DNA from: Cylindrodendrum hubeiense | Lineage: Eukaryota > Ascomycota > Sordariomycetes > Hypocreales > Nectriaceae | Assembly: GCA_014621425.1 (NCBI GenBank) | Contig: JAANBB010000044.1 | Span: forward strand, 62,001-126,000 | Reading direction: 5' to 3' | Length of the DNA: 64,000 nucleotides | Part shown: positions 20,867-31,692 of the stretch, in pieces | Layout of the letters: each line of letters begins with the position of its first letter | How positions within the stretch are numbered: the stretch's first letter is position 1 | Notes under the pieces: generated by a model | Databases searched by the model: none | The model's input: the letters and a program-made list of their open reading frames with translations, nothing else | What the model was told of the DNA's origin: nothing | Translations under genes and position numbers: made by a program

Positions 20867-21746
20867 GATGAAGCAGATGATATGTAGCGCATGTACAGTA
20901 GTTTAGTTGGATGTGTGAGAATCTGCGCTAGATGCGGGTAAATCGACGGTTCAAGATGGTTTTAGATTGATGATCCAGAGCTCTAGCATCAATAAATAAT
21001 TTTAGCTAGACCACCAGGGAGGCAATTTAGCCTAAATCTCAACTTTCGGTGAACACATATTACGATATCCCCACACAGGAGGCGGATTACACACTCCCTC
21101 GATGTGCCTCTATGAGGCCCACTATGAACAGATAGGGAGCAGTACGGTTATCTGCTTATCTTTTCTTGGCAACTATCTGCACCCCCAGCCTAAGCTCACT
21201 TTCTGAAGCCTGACAAAAGTCCCACTCACCAATTATCCAGTACTAAACTTACTCATTGGAGGTGGTAAGATTCCTAAACCTGACTACAGCCGTTGCAGTT
21301 CTTGCTATTCAAACTTGGTCCACATTTGAGGCTTCGGTCACGGGCTATCCTGGCAGCTTTTGAGGCCATCGGCAAGAAAAAGTAAAAGCGAAGGTCCTGC
21401 GTCAATGAGACTGTGACCCCTTGCAAGAGGATATCAATTCAAGAAAATTACAACTTCAACCGTCCAGCTACTTTGATGAGATTTAATCTTCTTGGTTTAT
21501 CTGCTAAGCTCACCTACCGAAAGGTATGAGGAATCTAGATGGATAACTATGGCGACGTAGTTGGCTCATGAGCCAAACTAGGCAACAAATACTCAATTGT
21601 TCACTGTTTGTATTTAAAAGTCTTAGCAGGTTTTACCGCGTTGATAGGTTGTAGTATTTGAAGATCCACAAAGCAGCTTCGCCGATGGCCTTCCTGCAAC
21701 ACGTTCCGCACTTCGCAGTTGCTATCGCGCATGTTTAGCGATATGA
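20867..21746. other. Intergenic region upstream of the nucleoside hydrolase
   Basis: About 880 bp, holding the nucleoside hydrolase promoter and the 3' flank of the amidase. No gene seen. GATA words are listed separately. Confidence 0.5.
21130..21161 (-). promoter_or_regulatory. Three HGATAR sites upstream of the nucleoside hydrolase
   Basis: AGATAG at 21130 and TTATCT (AGATAA on the other strand) at 21148 and 21156. The last two are only 8 bp apart. Paired sites of this kind bind AreA/NIT2-type nitrogen regulators. Confidence 0.45.
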
Positions 21747-23708
21747 TTAAGATGCGACTTCATTTTCAAGCAATCTTCCGATTTCCTCTGCAATAGCCAT
21801 GACCCTTTCTTCCGTCAATCGCCGCCCAATAATCTGGACTGCTGTCGGAGCACCTTCATAAGCCTCTGGATCATCTATGTCAAACCATCAGTCACTGTGT
21901 AGAACATAAAAACATATCAACCTACACTCAGCCTGCACCAAGTTGTCGATCTCTGTCAATGGTTTGAAAGCTGCATTTTTAATATCGATCGTCTTATCAG
22001 CGAATGAGACGGGCACAACAACGCTCGTGAAGTCTAGAAGATTGACCGCACTTGCATATCCATAGTACTTGAACTGGTCATGTCGTATGGCAGCGGTGGG
22101 TGTGATTGGGGCAATGATGGCATCCAATTCTACGCCATGTTTCTTCTCAAATGCCTGAATTGCAGCTAGGTATTCGCATTGGTATTTCCACTTCTCCAGT
22201 TGCGCGTCCCAAACCTCGTTTATGTCAATCTTGGACATAGATGGGTCGATCAAAGCCGAGATGTGCGGAATGGCAGGCTCTCCAGAGGCCTTGAGCGTGT
22301 CGAAAATGTCCTAAACAAGGTCAGTGTACGTGTTAATGGAGAACTAAAGAACACGTACAGTTCCTCCGTCGGAGGCATAAATCCTGTTGATTAGTTCAAC
22401 GGCATGTGGATGCTTGTAGGGCTCCCAAGCAATTACCGAATGCCCAGCGTTCCGCACCTTCTCGACAACCGTCTCGACGGCCCGGATAATAGGTGGATGA
22501 GGAAGAACCTGTTGAATCAGTCAACCATCCATAACACAAGGGACGTAGTACCAACATTGCCATCGCAGGCGTAGAACCCGAGAGTCAATCCACCAGATGC
22601 GATTTTGGACTTCACTGCGTCCTCTTCCGCCTGTCTCCACGGCATCGGAATGACCTTTGAGTCATGAAGCCACGGCTGCTGTTCCAAAACTGAAGTCATA
22701 AACAGCCTCATGTCTGCTATGGAATGACAAAGCGGCCCACATACACTGTGGACCGTTTCTTGCCCCTCCATGCTGTTTGCCATCTTGGCGTATGGGAGGC
22801 GCCCGTGACTTGGTCGAAGACCGTAAAGGAAATTGAAAGCCGATGGAACTCGAATTGAACCGCCTATTTTTGTCAATCCCGGGATATTCTATTGCCTTAT
22901 TCAAGAGTTTGAGCTTACCAATATCGGTGCCAACGCCAATAATACCACCACGAAAGCTGACCAAAGCGCCCTCGCCGCCTGAGCTCCCTCCGCAAGACCA
23001 ATTCTTGTTTCGGGGATTCACTGTTCTGCCGATGATGTTGTTGAATGTTTCGCAAGCCATCAAACTTTGGGGAACACTGGTTTTGACGTAGAATACGGCT
23101 CCAGCCTGATGAAGTAAAGTGACAAGAACCGATTCGTCCGTTTCATACTTGCCAATCCAATCGACGTATCCCATTGTGGTTTCGAGGCCCTAGCCGAAGT
23201 CGTTAATTAGATTACCTTTCAGTAAATATTGACGTCCTCTGTGAAATCTTTCCATACCTTGATGCGAAATTGATCCTTCAAAGAAATAGGCAAGCCGTGA
23301 AGAGGTCCCACCGTCTTCTTGTTTTGAGCATAATACTCGTCAAGTTCCTTCGCTCTCGCCAAGCCTGTTTCCGGAAAGAACTCCAGAGAGCAATTTACCT
23401 ACGCAATACTGAGCATATTTGCATGTGTCAAAGCTAGGGAAGATCCGTACCAGTTGATGCGCCAATGCAGCTCTCTTGCAAAAGGCCGTAGTCACTGCAA
23501 CAGATGTGAGATCACCGGCAGCTATTTTCTTCACAATATCTGTAGCCGATGATTCAGTGATGGCCAGTTCTTCAGCAGTCAAAAGGCCACTCTCTTTCGG
23601 ATACGCCATCGCGGAGACATCATCTTGTGGCATTTCAATACGCCATTCAGTTGGGATGGCTGCATCGATGCGACTTTTCTTTTCCGCAGCAATCGCCTTC
23701 CACTCCAT
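21747..23708 (-). CDS. Amidase-signature enzyme (acetamidase-like), seven exons
   Basis: Ser-cisSer-Lys hydrolase of an amide or ureido bond, probably cytosolic. Exons read as 23708-23451, 23398-23258, 23189-22919, 22863-22552, 22508-22359, 22310-21926 and 21874-21747; all join in frame. The start MEWKAIAAEKK is typical of fungal AmdS-like enzymes. Catalytic Lys lies in LPISLKDQF, the Gly/Ser-rich signature in CGGSSGGEGALVSFRGG with the nucleophile in VGTDIGGSIRVP, and the C-terminal block is AYEGAPTAVQIIGRRLTEE. The complete protein is about 550 residues, as usual. The last intron uses GTAGGT after GAG-T; any other donor breaks the frame. Its position beside uracil-degradation genes suggests a substrate such as an amide or ureido intermediate, which is inference. 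Confidence 0.88.
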
Positions 23709-23873
23709 TTTGCAGCTCTTTCGGGATGGCAGAGGGGATATTACAGCCGTATCTGAGCTCTGCAGCAAAGAGTTAATAGTACTATGGGTAGAATGAGGCA
23801 AAAAAATGGAAATTATGTGTCACACCTCCAAAGGCGGGGTTTGCTTCATTTATACTTGGTTTCTTATCCGGAC

Positions 23874-23931
23874 AGATTGCGGGGTTAACATGAACTGGCG
23901 TAGATTGTCTTGCTTATCAATCTGACTATCA
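23874..23931 (-). promoter_or_regulatory. Amidase promoter: AGATTGCGG word and two HGATAR sites
   Basis: AGATTGCGG at 23874-23882 is identical to a word in the UPRT/PRPP-synthetase promoter at 36168. TTATCA at 23914 and CTATCA at 23926 are reverse-strand TGATAA and TGATAG. Confidence 0.35.
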
Positions 23932-24307
23932 CATATGCATCTCAGCCCGGTCCGGCTCAAATACTGTATCTGCCCAGACATTTGGATGAAGCCCAACGGT
24001 AGCCTGATATGTAACACCAACGATGAGAGGCAGATGAGGCCGTCAGTCTGTTTTAAGCATGCCACTAAAAATGGTACATGAACTAGCCTCGATTCCGGGT
24101 ACAAACTGGTATTGAAGCGAGTTTAGGTAATGGCAACTTCGTCTGGGTCACGATTTGAGTCATCCGCGCCTTGGCGTCTCCAAAAAGAAATTTGGTTCAT
24201 GTTTAATGAGTGGCGGCGAAAGACACAAGCTCATACTTCGGACTGACAATGGTTCTTCTGATACAGGCCAAATTTTATTGTGATATATAAAACCATCATT
24301 GCTTTTC

Positions 24308-25939
24308 TCAGGTCTGCGTCGGCATCGAAGTGTCTGCCTTGGTGTCCACGACATCCGCACTGCGCCACAATGCCGTAACCGTCTTGAGCTGAGTGTAAAA
24401 GTCGACTCCAGGTTTTCCATAAAACGTGCTCGTACCACCCCCAGCAACACTCTTCTTGTTGCCAGTAAAGCTGAACATGGGCAATGGCACTGGGATCGGA
24501 ACATTGATGCCAACTTGCCCAACCTCAATCTGTCGTCGGAAGGCCTCAGCTGTGGGTCCTGAGTTAGTAAATACCACAGTGCCATTGCCATATTCGTTTT
24601 TGTTGACTGTCTCTATGGCCTTGTCCAGAGAATCAACCGTCATGCAAAGAAGCACCGGCCCGAAAATCTCCTCACGATAGCATCTCATCGATGCCTTCAC
24701 ATCCGAGATGATGACCGGCGCTACCCAGTTTCCATTGGGATAGTTAGCCGGCTTGTAACCACGGCCGTCGAGTATAACCGTTGCGCCCTCCTCCTCTGCG
24801 CTTTGGACGAGAGCTTCAATGCGCGTCTTGCTTTCCGGACTGATAACAGGGCCTAAATCGGCGCCTTTCTCAAACCCAGCGTTGACTTGCAGGGATTTGG
24901 CACGTTCCACCAGTTCAGGTAACCAATTCTTCGCTTCCCCCACCATCAAGAGCACACTAACAGCCATGCATCTTTGCCCAGCTGCGCCGAACGCCGCACC
25001 AAGAATGGCATTTAGGCAGTGGTTTTTGTCGCAGTCTGGCAAAACCACCGCATGGTTTTTGGCGCCTAAATTAGCCTGTACACGCTTCCCGTTGGTTGAG
25101 GCCTTGGAGTGGATGTACTCTCCAGCTGCGTTGCTCCCGACAAAGCTGACAGCCTTGATAGCGGGTTGATCAAGGATAAAGTTGACAGTTGGGTGGGCAC
25201 CGTGGATGATATTTACCACACCATCGGGGAATCCGGCTTCTCGACAGAGCTCAGCAATAATTATAGCAGTTCCAGGAACGCGTTCTGATGGTTTGAGGAG
25301 CAGAGTATTTCCAGTGATCGTAGCGATCGGGAGACACCACAGAGGGATCATAGCAGGGAAATCTATCAAGTCAGCATGGCTTCGGTGAAAGGCTTTGATG
25401 AAGCCGATCTTGGGGCTGGTCAACTTACTGAATGGGCACACTGCTGCGACCACACCTAGCGGCTCGCGGTAGGTCCTTGTCTCCATGTCCTTTGCAACCT
25501 CAAGGACTTCGCCTTTGAGCAGTTCCGGTGCGGCACAGGCGGCTTCAGCAACCTGCAACCCTCGAAGCACATCTCCCTTAGCATCAACGAATGTCTTGCC
25601 CTGTTGTCGTGTAATCCTGGCTGCCAATCGATCCATATTGCTCCGCAGTAACGAGACAAACTTGAACATGATTTGCTGGCGAGCCATCACACTCTTCGCC
25701 CGCCACAGCGGAAATGCCTTCTCGGCCGATGCCAGAGCGGCGGCCAGTTCCTCATCGGTGCTCTGTGGAACCCTAGAGATCAGGTAATTGGTGGCAGGGT
25801 CATGGACGTCGAAGAACTTGGTGCTCTTCGATTTGAGGAATTTGTTGTCGATGACATACGGTATGTCTTCAACCGTTTCGGGTTCTTCGTGCGTCGTTAC
25901 GGATGGTAACGGCGGAGACTCCAGTGGTAGCCCAGCCAT
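24308..25939 (-). CDS. Methylmalonate/malonate-semialdehyde dehydrogenase (CoA-acylating), paralog 1
   Basis: NAD-dependent oxidation of a semialdehyde with CoA to acetyl-CoA or propionyl-CoA. Two exons, 25939-25429 and 25362-24308; the 66-nt intron 25363-25428 has no stop and is a multiple of three, so a naive frame wrongly inserts 22 residues between CPF and PAMIPLW. Visible: the substrate/CoA loop PAMIPLW, NAD fold VSFVGSNAAGEYI, the family signature NLGAKNH with Asn where hydrolytic aldehyde dehydrogenases carry the general-base Glu, the catalytic Cys in [17 protein letters not shown], and VGQVGINVPIPVPLP with the FSFTG block. Length about 520 residues, normal. The N-terminus is acidic and does not look like a mitochondrial presequence, unlike housekeeping enzymes of the family. 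Divergent from paralog 2 across a 789-bp promoter. Confidence 0.92.
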   Translation of the reverse strand: MAGLPLESPPLPSVTTHEEPETVEDIPYVIDNKFLKSKSTKFFDVHDPATNYLISRVPQSTDEELAAALASAEKAFPLWRAKSVMARQQIMFKFVSLLRSNMDRLAARITRQQGKTFVDAKGDVLRGLQVAEAACAAPELLKGEVLEVAKDMETRTYREPLGVVAAVCPFSKLTSPKIGFIKAFHRSHADLIDFPAMIPLWCLPIATITGNTLLLKPSERVPGTAIIIAELCREAGFPDGVVNIIHGAHPTVNFILDQPAIKAVSFVGSNAAGEYIHSKASTNGKRVQANLGAKNHAVVLPDCDKNHCLNAILGAAFGAAGQRCMAVSVLLMVGEAKNWLPELVERAKSLQVNAGFEKGADLGPVISPESKTRIEALVQSAEEEGATVILDGRGYKPANYPNGNWVAPVIISDVKASMRCYREEIFGPVLLCMTVDSLDKAIETVNKNEYGNGTVVFTNSGPTAEAFRRQIEVGQVGINVPIPVPLPMFSFTGNKKSVAGGGTSTFYGKPGVDFYTQLKTVTALWRSADVVDTKADTSMPTQT

Positions 25940-26728
25940 GATGGTATGGGACGATTGCGTCGCTGGTAAATGGAAAACAGATTAACGGTGATAAAAACCC
26001 TTAATTCCAGGCGTCAATGATGCAGGATGAAATTCTGGGCATTATCGACAGGATTGAACGATCGATCGAGTGTGGTTTTAAAGTCCGATAGCCCAACCGT
26101 ACATGCATTGCAGTATTGTATCAAGATCATACTTGATTACCGTGATATCCACTTCTCAATATTCACACCCAGTACAGAATGACGCTGCGAATCGCTTCTG
26201 AATCCCTTAGCAGCATGTTCTACTCCATTTCCCTTCAATGCACATGGTTCGATCAGTAACACGTTGTGGTAAGCCAGAGATAAGATTGCGATATGATTGT
26301 GACAGGGGCTAGAGGCGTGGAATTAAAAAAGTCGCTGATAACGGAAGGTGATAACAAAAATCGATAACCAACGCAGAGCAGATAAGGCACGTTGTAATCG
26401 TAGCCAATTAGCCCGAAGAAAACAGAGAACTTGGCACTAGAAGCGCACACAACACGGTGTGGTTGTATCCCTCGAGTCGGTGCCCCGCGATTCCGCCATT
26501 TGTTTCTCGTCTGGAGACGGGTCTTGCGCCCAGAGTTCCATCTTAGCCGTGCTCACTTCTGCTCCAGCACACTCTCCACCACCTGATACCGACCCTATGG
26601 GTAATTCTCACTGTCACGGTCAGCAGCTGCGGGGTCAAGGGTTTTAATTAGGCATTTGAACACATCCAGCTTCCTGTGGCACCAAAGTGCTTCGAAATCC
26701 CCTCAAAGCCGTCAGCTTCGTTCTGGCC
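25940..26728. other. Shared divergent promoter of the two semialdehyde dehydrogenases
   Basis: A 789-bp region between head-to-head paralogs. No gene seen. Its main feature is the GATA cluster described separately. Confidence 0.6.
26278..26385. promoter_or_regulatory. Cluster of five HGATAR sites
   Basis: AGATAA at 26278, TGATAA at 26336, TGATAA at 26349, CGATAA at 26362 and AGATAA at 26380, all on the plus strand and four of them within 50 bp. By chance about one site per 340 bp is expected on both strands. This fits binding by an AreA-type nitrogen regulator of both divergent genes. Confidence 0.6.
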
Positions 26729-28813
26729 ATGGCCAGTCACTCCAGCCAAAGCTCAATCGCGGGCCTGAGCGGCGGTAAGTTGTTCTCTTCATTTTAGTTG
26801 TTGTAATACCATTGAAATAGTGCTAAGCTTTGGATCAGGTCCAATGTCACATCATGGATACAGCGAGGTTTGTCGGAGTCTCTCTCAACCTTCGCCCAGG
26901 TTGAACCTTAACTCCTACGCCTCATACTGACATATTATCAGAGCTCATTCTCGGATTTTAGCGGATCTTTCACCATAGATCCCGGCGTCTCGCATAACTT
27001 TATTAACAACTCGCTCGTCTTATCCAAAACCCGCACCTGGACCAAGGTCCATGATCCAGTCAGCTCAATTCTCAATCGCATTATCGCGGGTTGTCGACTA
27101 ACAATGACCATTTCTAGGCTACACAAGCCTTCTTAACTAGAGTTCCCGAGTCCACCGTTATGGAGGTGCAGCATGCCGTTGCTGTGGCATCGGCAGCACA
27201 GCCAAACTGGGCCTCAACTTCCTTTCAGGCTCGAAGACTAAAACTGTTAGACCTGGTCAATATTTTGTACCAAAATGGCCCCCGCATTGCAAGTTATCCG
27301 CGTACTTGAACTTCCAAGGGGCAGTTGCTAACCTCTAATTAAAGATCAACTGTATCATAGAGGAAGGTGGCAAGACTATGCAGGATGCAAAGACAGAGTT
27401 TGACAAAGGCATTGACGCCATTCTTACTGCCACCGCAATCGGTAGCGAGATGATGGGAACTTATTCTTCGAATCACCCGGTCAGGATACACACCTTCCAC
27501 GAGCCTGTCGTATGTTTAGCCTCCTCAATATCCTTGCCAATTTCTGTTCATTACTAATATTATTAGGGCGTCTGTGTCTCTGTCACGCCTTACAACTTCC
27601 CGTTCATGATACCGCTATGGTCTGTTCCACTAGCTATTATGACGGGAAACACCGTCGTCTTAAAGCCGTCCGAGAGGACACCCACAGCCGCCATGATCTT
27701 GGCAGAGAGTTTTCTCCAGGCCGACTTCCCTCCAGGAGTATTTAATGTGGTTCACGGCGGAGCCAGTGCTGTTAATGTTCTACTTTCTCAACCTGCCGTT
27801 ATGGCGGTCAGCTTCGTAGGGTCCGACATCGCAGGAGAACGTGTATGTGAACATGCTCGAGCGAACAGAAAGCGGGTACAAGTTGAAACTAGCGGCAAGA
27901 ACCACGGAGTGATTATGGAGGATTCAGACAAGATTTCAACACTGTACGCGATTGCAGGAAGTGCCTTTGGCGCAGCGGGCCAAAGATGTATGGCTTTGAG
28001 CTTGGTAGTATTTGTTGGATCGGCCAATGAATGGCTTCAAGACCTTGTGGAAATTGCCCAGTCTCTCGTTGTTGGCTGCGGCACCAATCCTGAAGTGGGC
28101 ATGGGACCTCTCATAAGCGCATCTGCAAAAGAACGAGTTATTAGTATTATTAACAGCGCGGAACAAGAAGGCGCCAGAGTAGTTTTGGACGGGCGATACT
28201 GCTCTGTGGAAGGATATCCTGATGGCAACTTTGTGGGCCCAACCATCCTGACCAACGTCAAAACTTACATGCAATGTTACCAGGAGGAAATATTTGGGCC
28301 TGTTCTTATCTGTCTTGAAGTGGAGACGTTAGATGAGGCCATTGATATCATTAACGAAAACCGGTGTAAGTTATTTCCCCATGCAAGCACGTCCGCCCTT
28401 CATTCTCCTTGCTTTCAATCTCCACTCTCATGCTCACTGCTCTCGTTGTATAAATTCGCATGAATGCATAATTAACGAGCATAGATGGCAATGGGTGTAC
28501 ACTATTTACCTCAAACCCCAAGACCGCCCAGACTTTCCAGCAGGAAGTGAATATCGGCCAGATCGGCATTAATGTTCCGGTTTTGGGTAAATTGGATAGT
28601 CTCATTTGGTCTCGGTGCATGCTGATAATCATTTAGTTCCGTCGGGCCCATTACCTCGAACGAGCAATAAAGATTCGTTCATCGGCGGTAAGTAGTATGT
28701 CCTCAATCATTAATTGCTCATCAGGCTGATGCATCCTCATAGATATCAGTGGGCAAGGACGAATATGGCAATTCTTCACAATGACGAAGACTGTGACGAC
28801 TTTATGGCGCTAG
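26729..28813 (+). CDS. Semialdehyde dehydrogenase paralog 2, nine exons, with a Glu at the general-base site
   Basis: Member of the methylmalonate-semialdehyde dehydrogenase family. Exons read as 26729-26774, 26839-26867, 26942-27058, 27118-27288, 27345-27509, 27567-28365, 28485-28586, 28637-28687 and 28743-28813. Joined, it shows [50 protein letters not shown], the catalytic Cys in [37 protein letters not shown] and the C-terminus TKTVTTLWR. Two oddities: the 27289-27344 intron fits only as a GC-AG intron (GCAAGT donor, GCTAAC branch), and the block that reads NLGAKNH in paralog 1 is ETSGKNH here, placing Glu where CoA-acylating members have Asn. About 520 residues. The gene is intact under this model; the first two small exons are tentative. 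Confidence 0.82.
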
Positions 28814-28944
28814 AAATTACTTCTTCAAATCAAGAAAAGCTGTTTTATTTCATTTTGCACTTCGAGGGGGGCAATATTCAATCCGAAGTGCTACCTATGT
28901 ACCATGTTGAGCCTTGTCTGTAAGCCTGTCTTATTGGTGTCGTT

Positions 28945-29622
28945 TCAGTTTTTTCCCGTACCGAACAGGCGGTCGCCAATATCCCCAAGACCCGGCTTCA
29001 CGTAGCCATGGCTGTCGACTTCCGGGTCAACAGCTCCCACGACGAAGCGAGAAGACTCGGGCCATACTCGACCCGCGTTCTCCAATCCAATTTTGCTAGC
29101 CAGAAGTGATACAAATGTAACTTCACTTAGGCCCCAGTCCCTGTAAAACAGATCAGTCTCTCTCTCATAAGTGGGAATGATACTGGATGAGTGGGATCTT
29201 CATCTAAGGCAAACGTACTTCAGAATACTAATGACCGCTGAGGCGGTGCCACCAGTCGCCAACAAGGGATCCAAGACATAGGCGTGTGTGATCTTCGGAC
29301 TTTTTGGTGGAAGCTTGTTGTAGTATTCGATTGGCTGCAAGGACTTTGGATCCCTAAATAGGCCTAGATGGTAGACGACCAGGTCTGTATCCGCAGGCAA
29401 TTGTGATGTAAATGGCTCGCTCATCACTATTCCTGAACGGAGAACAACCACAATGGCCACTTTCTCGCCAGGAACAATTGGCTTGATGGCATCTTTGGCA
29501 ATCAGCTTGGTGAGGTCGCTTGCAAGAGCATACACCTCAACGGGTTTTAGCGATTGGTCGCGGAACGTTGCCAGTTTTGACTCAAACTCTGAATTTGAGC
29601 TGATCACGACGTTTGTTGCCAT
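28945..29622 (-). CDS. Uracil phosphoribosyltransferase, bacterial Upp type
   Basis: Makes UMP from uracil and PRPP. Two exons, 29622-29220 and 29140-28945, with a GTACGT donor and CAG acceptor. Blocks seen: VVVLRSGIVM (usually LRAG), GLFRDPKSLQPIEYYNKLP, the PRPP-binding loop VLDPLLATGGTASAV, LLASKIGLENAGRVWPE, VVGAVDPEVD and the uracil-binding end GYVKPGLGDIGDRLFGT. Length about 200 residues, normal for Upp. The pattern YRDP/EPVEYYNKLP is that of Upp-type enzymes, not of the Fur1-type enzyme 5 kb away. The gene ends about 130 bp from the 3' end of the semialdehyde dehydrogenase and is divergent from URC4, sharing its promoter. Confidence 0.92.
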
Positions 29623-30173
29623 GGTTGGGATAAAAGTTGGGAGTTTTTAGGCTTGCCGAGAGGGTGGACCAAGAAAATGATCTGGCGACTGATATCGTGT
29701 AAACTTACAATAAAAGTTGTGAGGACGACATTAACGATACAACTGCTTGATGAAAATTGGTTGGAATGTCTTGTTCCAATATACTAACAATTAACAGCAG
29801 TTTCACGATATGACGGTGGCTTATCTCAGGTTGCATCCCTGTGCTGGGCCAGTTGCGATGTTCCGTATCATGGCATAATCGTTATCGTATGCCAAGTGCT
29901 ACGCTCACCCCTCAATGGGAGATAGAAGCATGCACTCAGTGATCGCGATAAGGATTAATTGGGCTAACCACATTGTTCGATGAGTGGATACCGCAGTACC
30001 TTCGACTTGCGATGCTCGCCAGCAGACATCGTGTGTAAGTTGTGATCATGAGAAGGAAATCCCGATCGTCGTCCGTATTCTTGATATTCTTTTTTCTCGA
30101 ACCTGTCTTTCCACAATATCCAGATTAAGATTATCCTTGAACATATTCTGCAGCTGCGATTAATTTTGCTGCA
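29623..30173. promoter_or_regulatory. Divergent promoter of Upp-type UPRT and URC4
   Basis: A 551-bp region with HGATAR words at 29821 (TTATCT), 29882 (TTATCG) and 29946 (CGATAA). This density is only modestly above chance, so the sites are suggestive. Confidence 0.4.
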
Positions 30174-31692
30174 ATGGATACCGACAGAGAATATTTACTG
30201 TCCCTCCAGGCTGTTCGAGCCAACGCCAGCAAAGTCCTCGACGCTGCAAATAATGGCGAGTTGATTCACTTTGACTATGACGATCAACGCATGGCTGTCG
30301 TCGCCGACTTTGTCACCGACGTTATCAAGGTTAGTCGCGAAAAAAAATGAACTCTAGGACCATCATTATTTAGTCCCTACTGGAGTGATCCCTTCTATTA
30401 GAACATATCGTCTGATGCAAACTCTTCCAGCGTGACTTCGGTCCAGATAAATTTGATCAGATCCCGCCGCATGGACGGTGGCAGCATTTCGACGTTGGAG
30501 GCATTGCACGCGTGGACGCGCTTTGCGCCCAGTGGAAAAAGGAAGGCTGCGAAGATGTGAAGGAAGTCACTCGCCGGCTGATAGACTTGTTTTTCGTGTC
30601 AGTTCTCCTTGATGCAGGTGCTGGTGATCACTGGCGGTTCAAAGAGCCAGACACGGAAGACTTCTACACCAGGAGTGAAGGCATTGCTGTGGCGTCGCTG
30701 CACATGTTTACGGCTGGAGCTTTTGCATCGGATGCATCCAAAAAATGCTCTGTTGATGGTAATCCTCTCCTGGTCACAATTATCTTGTAGCTCTACTGAT
30801 CAGATGACATAGGAGCCGGGCTATCAGCACTAGATGATGACACCTTCATCCGATATTTCCAACTGTCCTCGGAAAACCCCATGGTCGGTGTCTCATCTCG
30901 AGTTCAATTGTTGAAAGATGTGGGAGCGTCTCTCTTGAAACTCCCGGAAATCTACGGACCATCAGGTCGCCCAGGAAACATAGTTGGTGAGTTGGCTTCT
31001 CGACACGGTTCATTCATGATCAGACATTTTACTAACTTCGTCGACTTTGAGATTACCTCACAAGCTCCGACGTCGACTCTAAGACTTTGGACTATGAGGT
31101 TCTTTGGTCATGCTTGCAACGTACCCTGATCCCCTCCTGGCCAGCAAACCGTACCCGAGTCAAGGATCAGCCCATTGGTGATGCATGGCCGCTCGAGATT
31201 CTCAGTCTGAGAGCCCAGAGAGATAATGACACACGTCCTGGAACCACGATCCAGCCATTCCATAAACTAACACAATGGTTGGCGTATTCTCTGACGGTGC
31301 CCTTTACAAGGGTCCTTGGCTATAGTTGGGCAAAGGCTGACCTGGGAACTGGTCTGCCCGAGTATCGGAATGGCGGTCTCTTTGTGGATTTGCAGGTCCT
31401 GCGCCTGAAGAAGCATGATTTGGAGCAGGGTCAAAAGATGTCAGGCCAGACACTTCCACAGTTCGATGCAACGTCGGATGTGATAGTTGAGTGGAGGGCG
31501 ATGACCGTCGCATTGTTGGATCAACTATATGGCATCATTTCTGACCGATTTGGAGCACTGGGAGTCAAATTGAGCATGGCGCAAATGTTGGAGGCTGGTA
31601 CTTGGAAGTCGGGTCGTGAGTTGGCTGCGACGAACAGACCAGAAACCAAGTCGAGCCCAATTCTTGTAAACGGTGACGGTACTCTTTATTAG
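30174..31692 (+). CDS. URC4: URC4-like uracil catabolism protein (DUF1688)
   Basis: DUF1688 protein required for uracil use through the URC pathway; its exact reaction is not settled. Four exons: 30174-30329, 30431-30758, 30813-30986 and 31052-31692. The protein starts MDTDREYLLSLQAVRANA, the domain's opening repeat of Ser/Arg/Ala helices, and contains GRWQHFDVGG, LFFVSVLLDAGAG, WRFKEP, RSEGIAVASLHMF, then in the last exon PIGDAWPLEIL, FHKLTQWLAYSLTVP and GLPEYRNGGLFVDLQVL, all signatures of DUF1688. Length is about 430 residues, as expected. Some 660 bp separate it from URC1 downstream on the same strand. Confidence 0.93.

Noticed and set aside
21870..21930. Frameshift in the last part of the amidase
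   Set aside because: A GTAGGT donor after GAG-T restores the conserved AEYDPEAYEGAP reading.
28350..28760. Paralog 2 dehydrogenase as a pseudogene, because stops appear in several frames near its 3' end
   Set aside because: With three small introns removed, all exons join in frame and end in the family C-terminus TKTVTTLWR.
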